This document shows positions 55,767 to 64,000 of a stretch of 64,000 nt of DNA, in pieces. A model generated the notes under the pieces. That model was not told where the DNA came from, ran no database searches, and worked only from the letters and a program-made list of their open reading frames with translations. The position numbers and the translations under genes were made by a program. This DNA is from Photobacterium chitinilyticum (GTDB taxonomy: Bacteria; Pseudomonadota; Gammaproteobacteria; Enterobacterales; Vibrionaceae): positions 1-64,000 of the forward strand of contig NZ_RJLM01000007.1 in NCBI RefSeq assembly GCF_004104355.1, given 5' to 3'. Positions within the stretch are counted from its first letter, which is position 1. Each line of letters starts with the position of its first letter.

Positions 55767-56438
55767 GTGATTCGGTTTCAGCAGGTAAGCAAGGCTTACC
55801 GCGGCGGGCGTCAAGCCCTGCAAAAAGTAGATTTTCATCTGCAACAGGCAGATATGGCTTTTTTGACCGGCCATTCCGGTGCGGGTAAGAGTACCCTGCT
55901 GAAACTGATCTGTGCGATTGAGCGGCCGAGTGACGGCCATATTTTCTTTAACGATCATGAGATTACCCGAATTGATAATAAGCAGATCCCCTTTCTGCGC
56001 CGCAATATCGGGATTATTTTTCAGGATCATAAGCTGCTGATGGATCGCAGTGTCTATGACAATGTTGCGATGCCATTGCGGGTCGAGCTGGCTTCGGAAA
56101 ACGAGGTCAAACGGCGTGTGTCCGCCGCATTGGACAAAGTCGGCCTGCTTGATAAGGCCCGCTGTTTGCCGATGCAGCTCTCCGGCGGTGAGCAGCAGCG
56201 GGTAGGAATTGCCCGTGCGGTGGTTAACAAGCCTCGGTTGCTGCTGGCTGATGAGCCAACGGGTAACCTAGATGCCGCTTTGTCACACCAGGTGATGCAG
56301 CTGTTTGAAGAGTTTAACCGGGTGGGGGTAAGTGTTCTGATGGCAACCCATGATACGTCCTTGTTAACCACTCATAACTATCGGCGTTTCGATCTCCAGC
56401 AGGGGCATTTAAGGGAGGTAGCACGACGTGGCGCGTAA
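55767..56438 (+). CDS. ftsE: Cell-division ATP-binding protein FtsE
   Basis: A 223-residue ABC ATPase that works with FtsX to activate periplasmic murein hydrolases at the division septum. Walker [13 protein letters not shown]-loop FQDHKLL, signature LSGGEQQR, Walker [13 protein letters not shown] and H-loop MATHD are intact. It starts at GTG three bases after ftsY and overlaps ftsX by 11 bases, so the three genes are co-transcribed and coupled. Confidence 0.96.
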   Translation: MIRFQQVSKAYRGGRQALQKVDFHLQQADMAFLTGHSGAGKSTLLKLICAIERPSDGHIFFNDHEITRIDNKQIPFLRRNIGIIFQDHKLLMDRSVYDNVAMPLRVELASENEVKRRVSAALDKVGLLDKARCLPMQLSGGEQQRVGIARAVVNKPRLLLADEPTGNLDAALSHQVMQLFEEFNRVGVSVLMATHDTSLLTTHNYRRFDLQQGHLREVARRGA

Positions 56439-57354
56439 GCAAACAGGCTTCTTTGCGGTGCATAAGCAACAATGCAAGGGGGCATTGGTCGAGCTGATGC
56501 GACGTCCGCTTGGCAACTTTCTAACCCTGGCGGTACTGGCTTTTGCTCTGACACTGCCAGCCAGTTTTTACCTGTTGGCAAAAAATGTCACCTTGGTGGC
56601 CCTGGCTTGGCAAAACCCGACTCAGCTGACACTGTATCTGGAGCAAGGTACACCGACTTCGGCTGCGAGTCAGTTTAGTGAGCAGCTGCAATCTTGGTCT
56701 GAGATAGAGTCGGTTGACTATATTTCTCCCCAACAGGGGCTGGCGGATTTTCGCGAGCATGCCGGGTTTGATCAGGCGCTCACGTTGCTGGATGAGAACC
56801 CGCTGCCGGCAGTCATTGTGGTTCGCCCGGTTTCCGCCTGGCAAAGCAACGATCAGGCGGTGCAGCTCGCTGCCAAGATGCGTACCGAGCCGAGTGTGGA
56901 TGAGGTCCGGCTTGATAGTGATTGGCTACAGCGTTTGGCGGCAATCAAAGATCTGGCTGTTACCCTGGCATTGCTAATGTCTGGTCTGATGTTGTTTGCT
57001 GTTTTTCTAATAGTCGGCAATACCTTACGGCTTCAGGTACAGAATCAGAAAGATGAAATTCAGGTGATGAAGTTGGTTGGTGCGACTGACAGTTTCATTC
57101 TCCGGCCTTACCTTTATACCGGAGCATGGTATGGCTTGATTGGCGGGATAGTCGCTTGGTTATTGACGGCCATTGTCACTATACTGCTTGATGGAGCGGT
57201 CGCTAAGTTGGCGTCTTTGTATGACAGCAGTTTTCGCATGGTCGGACTTCGCTGGGATGAAACACTGATTTTGCTGATGATTGCATCGTTTTTGGGCCTG
57301 CTTGCAGCACGTTTGTCTGCCGGTCGCCATTTGAAAGAAATTGAACCTATCTGA
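56428..57354 (+). CDS. ftsX: Cell-division membrane protein FtsX
   Basis: A 308-residue permease-like partner of FtsE. A cytoplasmic N-terminus is followed by TM1 (FLTLAVLAFALTLPASFYLLA), a large periplasmic loop (about 55-170) that contacts EnvC-type activators, and three C-terminal membrane segments ending in LGLLAARLSAGRHLKEIEP. It starts at GTG inside ftsE. Last gene of the ftsYEX operon; rpoH follows after 122 bases with its own promoter region. Confidence 0.95.
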   Translation: MARKQTGFFAVHKQQCKGALVELMRRPLGNFLTLAVLAFALTLPASFYLLAKNVTLVALAWQNPTQLTLYLEQGTPTSAASQFSEQLQSWSEIESVDYISPQQGLADFREHAGFDQALTLLDENPLPAVIVVRPVSAWQSNDQAVQLAAKMRTEPSVDEVRLDSDWLQRLAAIKDLAVTLALLMSGLMLFAVFLIVGNTLRLQVQNQKDEIQVMKLVGATDSFILRPYLYTGAWYGLIGGIVAWLLTAIVTILLDGAVAKLASLYDSSFRMVGLRWDETLILLMIASFLGLLAARLSAGRHLKEIEPI

Positions 57355-57476
57355 CGTTTTTGAATCTATAAATGATGTAAATTATGCGGCCCGCTTGCAA
57401 AGGTGGCTGTTTTCTGGGCATCATTACAGGTTCAAGTAATTTCCCATTGGTTTAAAAAACACACGAGGTTTGCTGA

Positions 57477-58337
57477 ATGGCACAAGAGATGACTTCAATG
57501 GCTTTAGTTTCTGCAGATAGTCTGGACAGTTATATCCAGAGCGTTAACGGCTATCCAATGCTGTCGGCCGAGCAGGAACGCGAGTTAGCTGAGCGTCTGC
57601 ACTATGATGGTGACATTAATTCGGCGAAAGGTCTGGTTATGTCCCATTTGCGCTTCGTCGTACATGTTGCACGTGGCTATTCAGGTTACGGCCTACCAAT
57701 GGCGGACTTGGTTCAAGAAGGTAATATTGGCTTGATGAAGGCGGTAAAGCGCTTTAATCCTGAAGTCGGGGTACGTCTGGTTTCATTTGCTGTGCACTGG
57801 ATCAAGGCTGAAATTCATGAGTATGTACTTCGTAACTGGCGTATCGTGAAAGTGGCAACCACCAAGGCTCAGCGTAAGCTGTTTTTTAACCTGCGTAAGT
57901 CTAAAAAACGTCTTGGTTGGTTCAACAATGCCGAAGTCGAGATGGTTGCAGAACAGTTAGGCGTTGATGCCAGCGAAGTCCGCGAGATGGAATCTCGACT
58001 CGCTGCGCAGGATCCGACCTTTGAAATGCCTTCTGAGGACGATGATCGGGATAGCGGCTACACTGCACCGGTGTACTTCCTTGAAGATAAGTCATCCGAT
58101 GTCGCGCTAAGCTATGAAGAGAATAATTGGGAGGCACACGCGAACAACCGCTTGTCTCTTGCTCTGGGTGGGCTGGATGAGCGTAGTCAGCATATTGTCC
58201 GTTCCCGCTGGTTAGATGAGCAGAAGGTAACGTTGCAGGAGCTTGCTGATCATTATGGTGTATCAGCTGAAAGGATCCGTCAGTTGGAGAAAAATGCGAT
58301 GAAGAAACTGAAAGAAGCGGTCGGAGAGAGCATCTAA
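57477..58337 (+). CDS. rpoH: RNA polymerase sigma factor RpoH (sigma 32)
   Basis: A 286-residue heat-shock sigma factor. Region 2 is clear ([41 protein letters not shown]), the RpoH box lies in the QRKLFFNLR tract, and region 4 holds the helix-turn-helix [21 protein letters not shown]. Length is near E. coli sigma 32 (284). It follows ftsX, as in enteric bacteria. In E. coli control is mainly by mRNA structure and protein stability; I cannot confirm the thermosensor fold here. Confidence 0.98.
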   Translation: MAQEMTSMALVSADSLDSYIQSVNGYPMLSAEQERELAERLHYDGDINSAKGLVMSHLRFVVHVARGYSGYGLPMADLVQEGNIGLMKAVKRFNPEVGVRLVSFAVHWIKAEIHEYVLRNWRIVKVATTKAQRKLFFNLRKSKKRLGWFNNAEVEMVAEQLGVDASEVREMESRLAAQDPTFEMPSEDDDRDSGYTAPVYFLEDKSSDVALSYEENNWEAHANNRLSLALGGLDERSQHIVRSRWLDEQKVTLQELADHYGVSAERIRQLEKNAMKKLKEAVGESI

Positions 58338-58350
58338 AGATCCTCGCAAA

Positions 58351-58551
58351 TTATCCACAATAATAGAATTTTTAAAACCGGCCATGGGCCGGTTTTTTTG
58401 TGCTTGTTTTCTGAGATATACCTCACATTTGTGAGTATAGCTGTGCACTACATCTTGAGTTATCCACAGTTTTTGATCGGATCCAATCTACATATAGTGG
58501 ATCAAAGTTTGGCAAAACACATTATCAACGCTATTCACAGGTTTTTCCACA
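58351..58551. promoter_or_regulatory. Cluster of DnaA-box-like sequences with GATC sites
   Basis: Two perfect DnaA boxes (TTATCCACA at 58351-58359 and 58460-58468) and two near matches (CTATTCACA at 58531-58539, TTTTCCACA at 58543-58551), all in the same direction. Five GATC sites lie at 58339, 58475, 58480, 58500 and 58566. The role is unknown; it could titrate or regulate DnaA, or affect neighbouring transcription. Confidence 0.55.
58374..58399 (+). terminator. Terminator of rpoH
   Basis: AAAACCGGCC/GGCCGGTTTT stem with a three-base loop and a T-run, about 37 bases after rpoH. Confidence 0.93.
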
Positions 58552-58569
58552 GCTGGTGGTATTTTGATC

Positions 58570-58856
58570 AGCGGTAAGGGGGGAGGTCGGGCGAGCTTCT
58601 TGCTGTGCCTTGTTGTACCTGATGTTGGTCAGTCTCTCCTCAGGGATGTAAAGCCCTACTTTCTGTGCGAGGTTGTGAGTAACTTTGTGCGGTACAATGT
58701 GTGGCAGCGATAATCAGGCCGATATCTTGCGCCAGGATCCTAAAACGGACGATCATCACGTTTTTGCTCATCGGTAAGATCAAGCCATTATCGTAACTTG
58801 AATAATATAGCAGGCCATCGGTGGGTAGCCTGATCTGACAGAGAACGAGGCAGTCA
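58570..58856. other. Intergenic region upstream of glpE
   Basis: Continuation of the gene-free interval between rpoH and glpE. No supported ORF or RNA gene. It presumably carries the glpE promoter. I found no good match to the GlpR operator here. Confidence 0.4.
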
Positions 58857-59186
58857 ATGGAACAGTTTGAGCATATTTCGATAGAGCGGGCATACACATT
58901 ATTACAACAACCTGAACTAGAAGCTGTGCTGGTAGATATCCGCGATCCGCAGTCTTTTGCTCTGTCACATCCGGAGCCTGCTTTTCACTTGACCAATGAT
59001 ACAATGGTTGAGCTGATGAATAAGGTCGATTTCGAGCAGCCTATCGTTGTGATGTGTTATCACGGCATTAGCAGCCAGGGGGCGGCGCAATACTTGATTA
59101 ATCAAGGCTATGAAACAGTGTATAGTCTTGACGGTGGTTTTGAGGCTTGGCGTCGCCAGGCATATCCTTGTATCCAACAGGCATAG
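58857..59186 (+). CDS. glpE: Thiosulfate sulfurtransferase GlpE (rhodanese)
   Basis: A 109-residue single-domain rhodanese. The active-site loop is [14 protein letters not shown] with the catalytic Cys near 65, and [21 protein letters not shown] is the conserved N-terminal CH2-like tract. It transfers sulfur from thiosulfate to acceptors such as thioredoxin. It is followed by glpG after 20 bases, as in the E. coli glpEGR operon. Confidence 0.95.
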   Translation: MEQFEHISIERAYTLLQQPELEAVLVDIRDPQSFALSHPEPAFHLTNDTMVELMNKVDFEQPIVVMCYHGISSQGAAQYLINQGYETVYSLDGGFEAWRRQAYPCIQQA

Positions 59187-59206
59187 GTCCTATTACGGAG
59201 TAGCAG

Positions 59207-60037
59207 ATGCATCGGTTAGCCGGATTAAATAATCCCCGTCAGGCACAGGCATTCATTGATTATATGGCTTCACGCGGGATTGCCCTGACATTGGCCCCCG
59301 AGCCGGAAGGGATGTTTGCTATCTGGCTGAAGGAATCCCAGCATCTGATAGAAGCGCAGGCCGAACTCAATTTGTTTTTGGCTAACCCGCAAGATAGGAA
59401 GTATCAGGCTGCTTCGTGGGATGTCGCCGAATCGCGGACGGCAAAATTCTATTATAACCATCCAGACTTGCTGGCAATTATCAAGTCGAAGGCGGGTCCG
59501 TTTAGCCTGTCAGTCATGGTTATCTCTATTGCTGTCTATGGGCTTTGGTTGTTCGGATTGCAGCAGTCAGTATTCAATCTGTTTCATTTTCCGGTAATGG
59601 ATGGCGATCAATGGCAAGTGTGGCGTTTCTTTTCCCATGCGCTGATCCACTTTTCTACACTGCATATTCTCTTCAACTGTCTGTGGTGGTGGCTCTTGGG
59701 CGGGCAGCTCGAGCGGCATAGCGGAAGTTCTAAACTGGTTCAGCTTTTCCTCATTTCGGCCCTGATCTCCGGTTTTGCCCAGTTCTGGCTTCATGGTCCT
59801 AATTTCGGCGGTCTGTCAGGTGTCGTCTATGCCTTGCTGGGTTACATCTGGTGGATGGGCTGGCTGGCACCACAGCGTGGTTTGTCTATTCCCAAGCCCT
59901 ATGTGGTTTTCATGTTGGCCTGGCTGGTGCTCGGTTTTGCCCAGCCTTTGGGTATGTCGGTTGCCAATATGGCGCACCTGTTTGGTTTGCTCAGTGGTTG
60001 TGGTTTGGCTTTGCTGGATGCAAAAATCCGTCGCTAG
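59207..60037 (+). CDS. glpG: Rhomboid intramembrane serine protease GlpG
   Basis: A 276-residue rhomboid protease. A cytoplasmic N-terminal domain (about 1-85) precedes six membrane segments. The catalytic Ser is in FGGLSGVVYALLGY and the catalytic His in ANMAHLFGLLSG; HALIHFSTLHILFNCLWWW forms the L1/TM2 region. It cleaves membrane proteins within the bilayer. It is co-transcribed with glpE; glpR is separated from it by glpT, unlike in E. coli. Confidence 0.95.
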   Translation: MHRLAGLNNPRQAQAFIDYMASRGIALTLAPEPEGMFAIWLKESQHLIEAQAELNLFLANPQDRKYQAASWDVAESRTAKFYYNHPDLLAIIKSKAGPFSLSVMVISIAVYGLWLFGLQQSVFNLFHFPVMDGDQWQVWRFFSHALIHFSTLHILFNCLWWWLLGGQLERHSGSSKLVQLFLISALISGFAQFWLHGPNFGGLSGVVYALLGYIWWMGWLAPQRGLSIPKPYVVFMLAWLVLGFAQPLGMSVANMAHLFGLLSGCGLALLDAKIRR

Positions 60038-60257
60038 GCAATAACATAGCCAATATAGTGGATAAAATTTCAACAGCAGAAGTTAACTGAATCTGTTGAT
60101 CAGCGTCTTTAGCTCTGATTTTTATGAAAAAATTAGAGTAAATGCACCATTACTGAAAATTAAATCTTCGTTTTTGATTCTTTTCACATTTATTTGTTCT
60201 CATTCGAGCAATAATTTGCATACCTTGAGCGATATTGCTTATTTCGCTCGCCCTATA

Positions 60258-60271
60258 TTGCGTTTACGCAA
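60258..60271. promoter_or_regulatory. Palindrome in the glpT leader
   Basis: TTGCGTTTACGCAA, 6-base arms around TT, 41 bases upstream of the glpT start. Nearby TTGAGCGATATTGCTTA (60225-60241) loosely resembles a GlpR half-operator. Neither is assigned with confidence. Confidence 0.35.
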
Positions 60272-60311
60272 ACCATCGCTAAAACAACAACAACATTTTA
60301 AGGAACACTTT

Positions 60312-61682
60312 ATGTTTGGCATTTTTAAACCCGCCTTGCATACGGAGCGACTGGCTGATGGCCACGTCGATCCCGTCTACAAGCGACTCCGTTGGCAACT
60401 TTTCGCAGGTATTTTCTTTGGCTATGCCGGTTATTACCTAGTACGTAAGAACTTTAGTTTGGCGATGCCTTTCCTTATTGAAGAGTATGGTTACAGCCGT
60501 GGTGATTTGGGGGTCGCTCTTGCGGCTGTTTCCATTGCATACGGTTTATCTAAGTTCTTGATGGGTAGTGTCTCGGATCGCTCGAATCCACGATACTTCC
60601 TGGCTGCCGGTCTGACGATGTCGGCTCTGGTGATGCTGTGCTTTGGCTTTATGCCGTGGGCAACCAGCAGTATTGCCGCGATGTTCATTCTGTTGTTCCT
60701 TAATGGTTGGTTCCAGGGCATGGGCTGGCCTGCCTGCGGACGGACGATGGTGCACTGGTGGTCACGCAAAGAGCGTGGTGAAATCGTATCGGTATGGAAC
60801 GTAGCCCACAACGTGGGTGGCGGTCTGATTGGTCCGATGTTCCTGCTTGGTCTGTGGGCATTCAATGACGATTGGCGTACGGCTTTCTACGTACCTGCTT
60901 TCTTTGCCTTGTTGGTCGCTGCCTTCACCCTGCTGGTGATGCGCGATACACCACAGTCTTGCGGCTTGCCTGCGATTGAAGAGCATAAGAACGATTATCC
61001 TGATAATTACGATGAATCTCACGAGAAAGAGATGACCGCGAAGGAAATCTTCTTCAAGTATGTTTTCAACAACAAACTATTGTGGTTCATCGCGATTGCG
61101 AATGCCTTTGTTTACCTGATCCGCTACGGCGTATTGGACTGGGCTCCGGTTTACCTGAGTGAAGTGAAAGACTTTACTGTGGATAAATCATCATGGGCTT
61201 ACTTCCTGTATGAGTGGGCTGGTATTCCGGGTACGCTGCTGTGTGGCTGGATGTCGGATAAATTCTTCAAAGGACGTCGTGCTCCAGCGGGGATCCTGTT
61301 CATGGCGCTGGTTACCGTGGCTGTCTTGGTGTACTGGTTTAACCCTCCGGGTAACCCAATGATCGATATGATGGCTCTGGTTGCTATCGGCTTCCTGATT
61401 TACGGTCCGGTTATGTTGATCGGCCTGTATGCATTGGAGCTGGCTCCGAAGAAAGCGGCAGGTACTGCTGCGGGTCTTACTGGCTTGTTCGGATATCTTG
61501 GTGGTGCCGTTGCGGCAAACGCCGTTCTGGGCTATACCGTTGACCACTTCGGCTGGGACGGCGGCTTCATGGTACTGACTTCAGCCTGTGGCTTCTCGAT
61601 CTTCTTCCTGACCTTGGCGCTGATCGGTGAAAGCAAGCTGCACAAAGAAGTTGTTACTGGTAGTGCAGAGCAAAATGCGTGA
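60312..61682 (+). CDS. glpT: Glycerol-3-phosphate/phosphate antiporter GlpT
   Basis: A 456-residue MFS transporter that imports glycerol-3-phosphate in exchange for phosphate. Twelve membrane segments; [31 protein letters not shown] contains the conserved Arg of the binding site, and [15 protein letters not shown] is the loop 2-3 motif. The C-terminal half has [19 protein letters not shown]. Length fits E. coli GlpT (452). The start at 60312 follows AAGGAA; the frame to 60096 is an unlikely extension. It is followed by glpR and glpD. Confidence 0.96.
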   Translation: MFGIFKPALHTERLADGHVDPVYKRLRWQLFAGIFFGYAGYYLVRKNFSLAMPFLIEEYGYSRGDLGVALAAVSIAYGLSKFLMGSVSDRSNPRYFLAAGLTMSALVMLCFGFMPWATSSIAAMFILLFLNGWFQGMGWPACGRTMVHWWSRKERGEIVSVWNVAHNVGGGLIGPMFLLGLWAFNDDWRTAFYVPAFFALLVAAFTLLVMRDTPQSCGLPAIEEHKNDYPDNYDESHEKEMTAKEIFFKYVFNNKLLWFIAIANAFVYLIRYGVLDWAPVYLSEVKDFTVDKSSWAYFLYEWAGIPGTLLCGWMSDKFFKGRRAPAGILFMALVTVAVLVYWFNPPGNPMIDMMALVAIGFLIYGPVMLIGLYALELAPKKAAGTAAGLTGLFGYLGGAVAANAVLGYTVDHFGWDGGFMVLTSACGFSIFFLTLALIGESKLHKEVVTGSAEQNA

Positions 61683-61730
61683 TTGAGATCGCCATCATTG
61701 GCATCTTGGTAACGCTCTAGGTAATATGGC

Positions 61731-61754
61731 AAGGCTTCGCATTCGCGGAGCCTT
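61731..61754 (+). terminator. Hairpin between glpT and glpR, possible attenuator
   Basis: AAGGCTTCGC/GCGGAGCCTT stem (one mismatch) with a four-base loop and no proper T-run. It ends ten bases before the putative glpR ribosome site, so it may lessen read-through into glpR or affect its translation. Confidence 0.5.
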
Positions 61755-61779
61755 GTTGCAACTAGGAGCAGCGTTAGTC

Positions 61780-62541
61780 GTGAAGCAAAGCAAACGTCAC
61801 CAGGAAATCATCGATCTCGTTAAAAACCAGGGCTACGTCGGCACTGACGATCTGGTTGAGCGTTTTAATGTCAGCCCGCAAACTATTCGCCGCGATCTCA
61901 ATGAGTTGGCTGCCGATAATAAAATTCGCCGCCATCATGGAGGCGCCACAATTCCATCAAGCTCGGTCAACACTTCATATAGCACCCGTAAAGTGATGCA
62001 GCTGGCCGAAAAGGACTGTATTGCCCAGGCCATGGTGCAGCATATTCCGGATGGCGCCACGCTATTTATCGATATTGGTACGACTCCCGAAGCTGTTGCC
62101 CGTGCATTGCTTGAGCATAACGACTTGCGTGTTGTAACTAACAACCTGAATGTTGCCAGTATCCTGACCGGCAAAGACGACTTCCGCGTCATTTTGGCTG
62201 GGGGGGAAGTACGTAACCGGGATGGCGGTATTGTTGGCGAGGCGACGCTCGACTTTATCTCTCAGTTTCGGTTGGATTTCGGCATTATGGGGATCAGCGG
62301 GATTGATCTCGATGGTTCGTTGCTGGATTTCGATTATCACGAAGTGCGAGTGAAGCAAGCGATTATCGAAAACAGCCGCTGCGTAATGCTGGGTGTCGAT
62401 CATACCAAATTCGGCCGTAATGCGATGGTCAACCTGGGGGATATCAGCCAGATTGATATGTTGTTTACGGATCAGAACCCGCCAGAAGAGCTGGCAAAGC
62501 GTTTGGCTGAACACGAAATTCATACCGAAATTATTCGTTAG
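61780..62541 (+). CDS. glpR: Glycerol-3-phosphate regulon repressor GlpR (DeoR family)
   Basis: A 253-residue DeoR-family repressor that senses glycerol-3-phosphate. The helix-turn-helix VGTDDLVERFNVSPQTIRRDLNELA is at residues about 19-44, and the sugar-phosphate domain has FIDIGTTPEAVARAL and DFGIMGISGIDLDGSL, as in E. coli GlpR (252 residues). The GTG at 61780 aligns with the family start; AGGAG lies 11 bases upstream. It sits between glpT and glpD, both expected targets. Confidence 0.95.
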   Translation: MKQSKRHQEIIDLVKNQGYVGTDDLVERFNVSPQTIRRDLNELAADNKIRRHHGGATIPSSSVNTSYSTRKVMQLAEKDCIAQAMVQHIPDGATLFIDIGTTPEAVARALLEHNDLRVVTNNLNVASILTGKDDFRVILAGGEVRNRDGGIVGEATLDFISQFRLDFGIMGISGIDLDGSLLDFDYHEVRVKQAIIENSRCVMLGVDHTKFGRNAMVNLGDISQIDMLFTDQNPPEELAKRLAEHEIHTEIIR

Positions 62542-62604
62542 GTCTGTATTGGCTGAGTTAGCGGCTGAGCCACTGACAATATCACCACACATACTACATA
62601 GTTG

Positions 62605-62635
62605 CGGGCTGCCAGAAATGGCAGCCCGTTTTTTG
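62605..62635 (+). terminator. Terminator of glpR
   Basis: CGGGCTGCCA/TGGCAGCCCG stem with a four-base loop and six T, about 65 bases after glpR. Confidence 0.93.
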
Positions 62636-62714
62636 TATCAATCCTGTTAACGCCCCCGGAATCATGTAACAAGTCGAAAATATAAAAGATGATCTTAATT
62701 AAAAACTCGTCTAT

Positions 62715-62734
62715 TATGCTCGATAACGAACATT
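62715..62734. promoter_or_regulatory. GlpR operator upstream of glpD
   Basis: TATGCTCGATAACGAACATT closely matches the E. coli GlpR consensus (ATGTTCG-ATAA-CGAACAT type) with one arm base changed. A weaker copy, TTGAGCGTTTGTGAAC, abuts it at about 62735-62750, like the paired glpD operators in E. coli. It lies 44 bases upstream of glpD. Confidence 0.8.
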
Positions 62735-62777
62735 TTGAGCGTTTGTGAACTTTATTGGTTTCGATTGAGGTGGTGGT

Positions 62778-64000
62778 ATGAGGGTAGCAACAACTGATGT
62801 ATTGGATCTGATTGTCGTCGGTGGCGGGATTAACGGCGCAGGTATTGCCGCTGATGCTGCAGGACGTGGCTTGCGGGTCGGGCTGTTTGAGGCCAGTGAT
62901 TTTGCCTCCGCAACCTCATCGGCAAGCTCTAAGCTGATCCATGGCGGATTGCGTTATCTCGAGCATTATGAATTTCGCCTGGTCGGTGAGGCATTGGCCG
63001 AGCGTGAAGTGCTGTTGCGAAAAATTCCCCATATTGCCCGTCCGATGCGTTTTCGTTTGCCGCACCGCCCTCATCTTCGTCCTGCCTGGATGATCCGTGC
63101 AGGCCTTTTTCTTTATGACCATTTGGGTAAGCGGACGACTTTGCCTGCTAGCCAGGGGCTGAAGTTCGGCCGGGAATCAGTACTGATTCCAGAAATTACC
63201 AAGGGATTCGAATATTCTGACTGCTGGGTTGATGATGCTCGCCTCGTGGTGCTAAACGCAATGGAAGTGGCCGCCCGTGGCGGTGAAGTCCGCAATCGTT
63301 GCAAAGTGGAAAAAGCTGAGCAGCAGGGTGATCTCTGGGTAGTTACTATTCGGGATATGGTGAGCGGCGATACGTTCGAGCGTAGGTCCCATGCCCTGGT
63401 TAATGCGGCAGGCCCCTGGGTCAAGGCATTTTACGATCAGAGCCTGGAGGCACCATCTCCGCGTAATATTAGGCTTATCAAAGGATCACACATAGTTGTT
63501 CCCCGTGTGCATGATCAGCCTCAGGCGTATATTTTGCAAAACGAAGACAACCGAATTGTATTTGTTATCCCGTACCTGGATCGTTTCTCGATTATTGGTA
63601 CTACAGATGTCGAGTATCAGGGAGATCCGCGCGAGGTTGCCATCGACGAGAATGAAATTAACTATTTGCTGAATGTCTACAACAACCATTTTGTCGAGAA
63701 GTTGCAACGTGGGGATGTAGTCTGGACCTATAGCGGTGTCAGGCCGCTATGTGATGATGAGTCTGATTCGCCGCAGGCGATCACCCGTGACTATACGCTG
63801 GAGCTGGAACAGGAAGGTAATCACCCGCCGCTATTGTCAATTTTCGGTGGCAAGCTGACAACTTACCGTAAGCTGGCAGAAGCTGCGATGACCAAGCTGG
63901 CTCCTTTCTTCCCGCGTATGGGGCAGAGCTGGACGGCGGAATCCTACCTGCCGGGTGGGGAAGCTGATTTTGATGGCCCGCAATTGGCCACTTGCCTGCA
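62778..64000 (+). CDS. glpD: Aerobic glycerol-3-phosphate dehydrogenase (cut by window edge)
   Basis: About 407 residues are visible of an expected 500 or more; the 3' end is outside the window. It is a peripheral inner-membrane FAD enzyme that oxidises glycerol-3-phosphate and passes electrons to ubiquinone. The FAD motif VVGGGINGAGIAADAAGRG, then SSASSKLIHGGLRYLEHYEF, and further on GPWVKAF, IIGTTDVEY and FGGKLTTYRKLAE follow E. coli GlpD. The ATG at 62778 has GAGG eight to ten bases upstream. It has its own GlpR-controlled promoter. Confidence 0.97.
   Translation, partial: MRVATTDVLDLIVVGGGINGAGIAADAAGRGLRVGLFEASDFASATSSASSKLIHGGLRYLEHYEFRLVGEALAEREVLLRKIPHIARPMRFRLPHRPHLRPAWMIRAGLFLYDHLGKRTTLPASQGLKFGRESVLIPEITKGFEYSDCWVDDARLVVLNAMEVAARGGEVRNRCKVEKAEQQGDLWVVTIRDMVSGDTFERRSHALVNAAGPWVKAFYDQSLEAPSPRNIRLIKGSHIVVPRVHDQPQAYILQNEDNRIVFVIPYLDRFSIIGTTDVEYQGDPREVAIDENEINYLLNVYNNHFVEKLQRGDVVWTYSGVRPLCDDESDSPQAITRDYTLELEQEGNHPPLLSIFGGKLTTYRKLAEAAMTKLAPFFPRMGQSWTAESYLPGGEADFDGPQLATCL

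Noticed and set aside
58339-58569. The chromosomal origin oriC
   Set aside because: The DnaA boxes are suggestive, but the usual flanking genes (dnaA, mnmG/gidA, mioC, rpmH) are absent, so a secondary DnaA-binding site is the more cautious reading.

Overview
The window reads as part of the main chromosome of a gammaproteobacterium of the family Vibrionaceae. A Photobacterium-like species is my best guess, but genus and species cannot be settled from sequence alone. Support comes from close similarity of IlvC, Rho, TrxA, FtsY, RpoH, GlpR and UspB to enterobacterial and Vibrio proteins. Gene order also fits: ilvY/ilvC–ubiK–vexBAR–rep–cytochrome c5–tRNA cluster–peptide transporter resembles the Vibrio cholerae layout as I recall it. 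Nearly all of the window is housekeeping core genome. I see no phage, integron, CRISPR array or defence island, and mobile DNA is limited to one IS630-type transposase cut by the left edge.

Layout. 1-3.2 kb: IS630 fragment, divergent ilvY/ilvC (branched-chain amino acids), ubiK. 3.3-8.2 kb: an RND multidrug pump with adaptor and TetR repressor, with a perfect inverted-repeat operator. 8.4-11.8 kb: rep helicase, cytochrome c5 and five tRNA genes (Arg, His, Pro, His, Pro). 12.4-17.9 kb: a complete peptide-type ABC importer. 18.1-24.7 kb: YjiH-type membrane protein, gorA, rlmJ, prlC. 24.8-33.9 kb: gppA/rhlB, trxA, rho, an unknown periplasmic protein, then ubiD–ferredoxin–fre. 33.9-38 kb: a DMT permease and the uspA/ftnA/uspB/yhiN group. 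38-42 kb: aldehyde dehydrogenase with its TetR repressor, a DTW tRNA-modifying enzyme, a lipoprotein. 42-49.3 kb: EVE protein, yigL, pldB, a decayed rhtB, an EAL-HDOD protein, a LysR/SDR pair, an acyltransferase. 49.3-54.4 kb: small conserved genes around yhhM, yhhN, yhhL, yhgN and rsmD. 54.4-58.4 kb: ftsY-ftsE-ftsX-rpoH. 58.8-64 kb: glycerol-3-phosphate genes glpE, glpG, glpT, glpR and glpD (cut by the right edge).

How the genes fit together. UbiK and UbiD serve ubiquinone synthesis, and GlpD feeds electrons to ubiquinone. Fre can supply reduced flavin, which the UbiX/UbiD prenyl-FMN system needs. GorA and TrxA serve thiol redox balance. The RND pump and the aldehyde dehydrogenase look like two repressor-controlled detoxification units. 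FtsY, FtsE and FtsX link protein targeting to division, followed by the heat-shock sigma factor.

The observations most worth a second look are: a UbiD with a tandem internal duplication of its C-terminal region; an unlisted 26-residue membrane peptide gene with its own ribosome site and terminator; a membrane-anchored HEPN-like protein; a cluster of DnaA boxes and GATC sites after rpoH; a G+T-skewed non-coding stretch of about 0.8 kb; a deleted rhtB remnant; and a 36-bp tandem repeat inside ftsY. None amounts to a clearly new multi-gene system.
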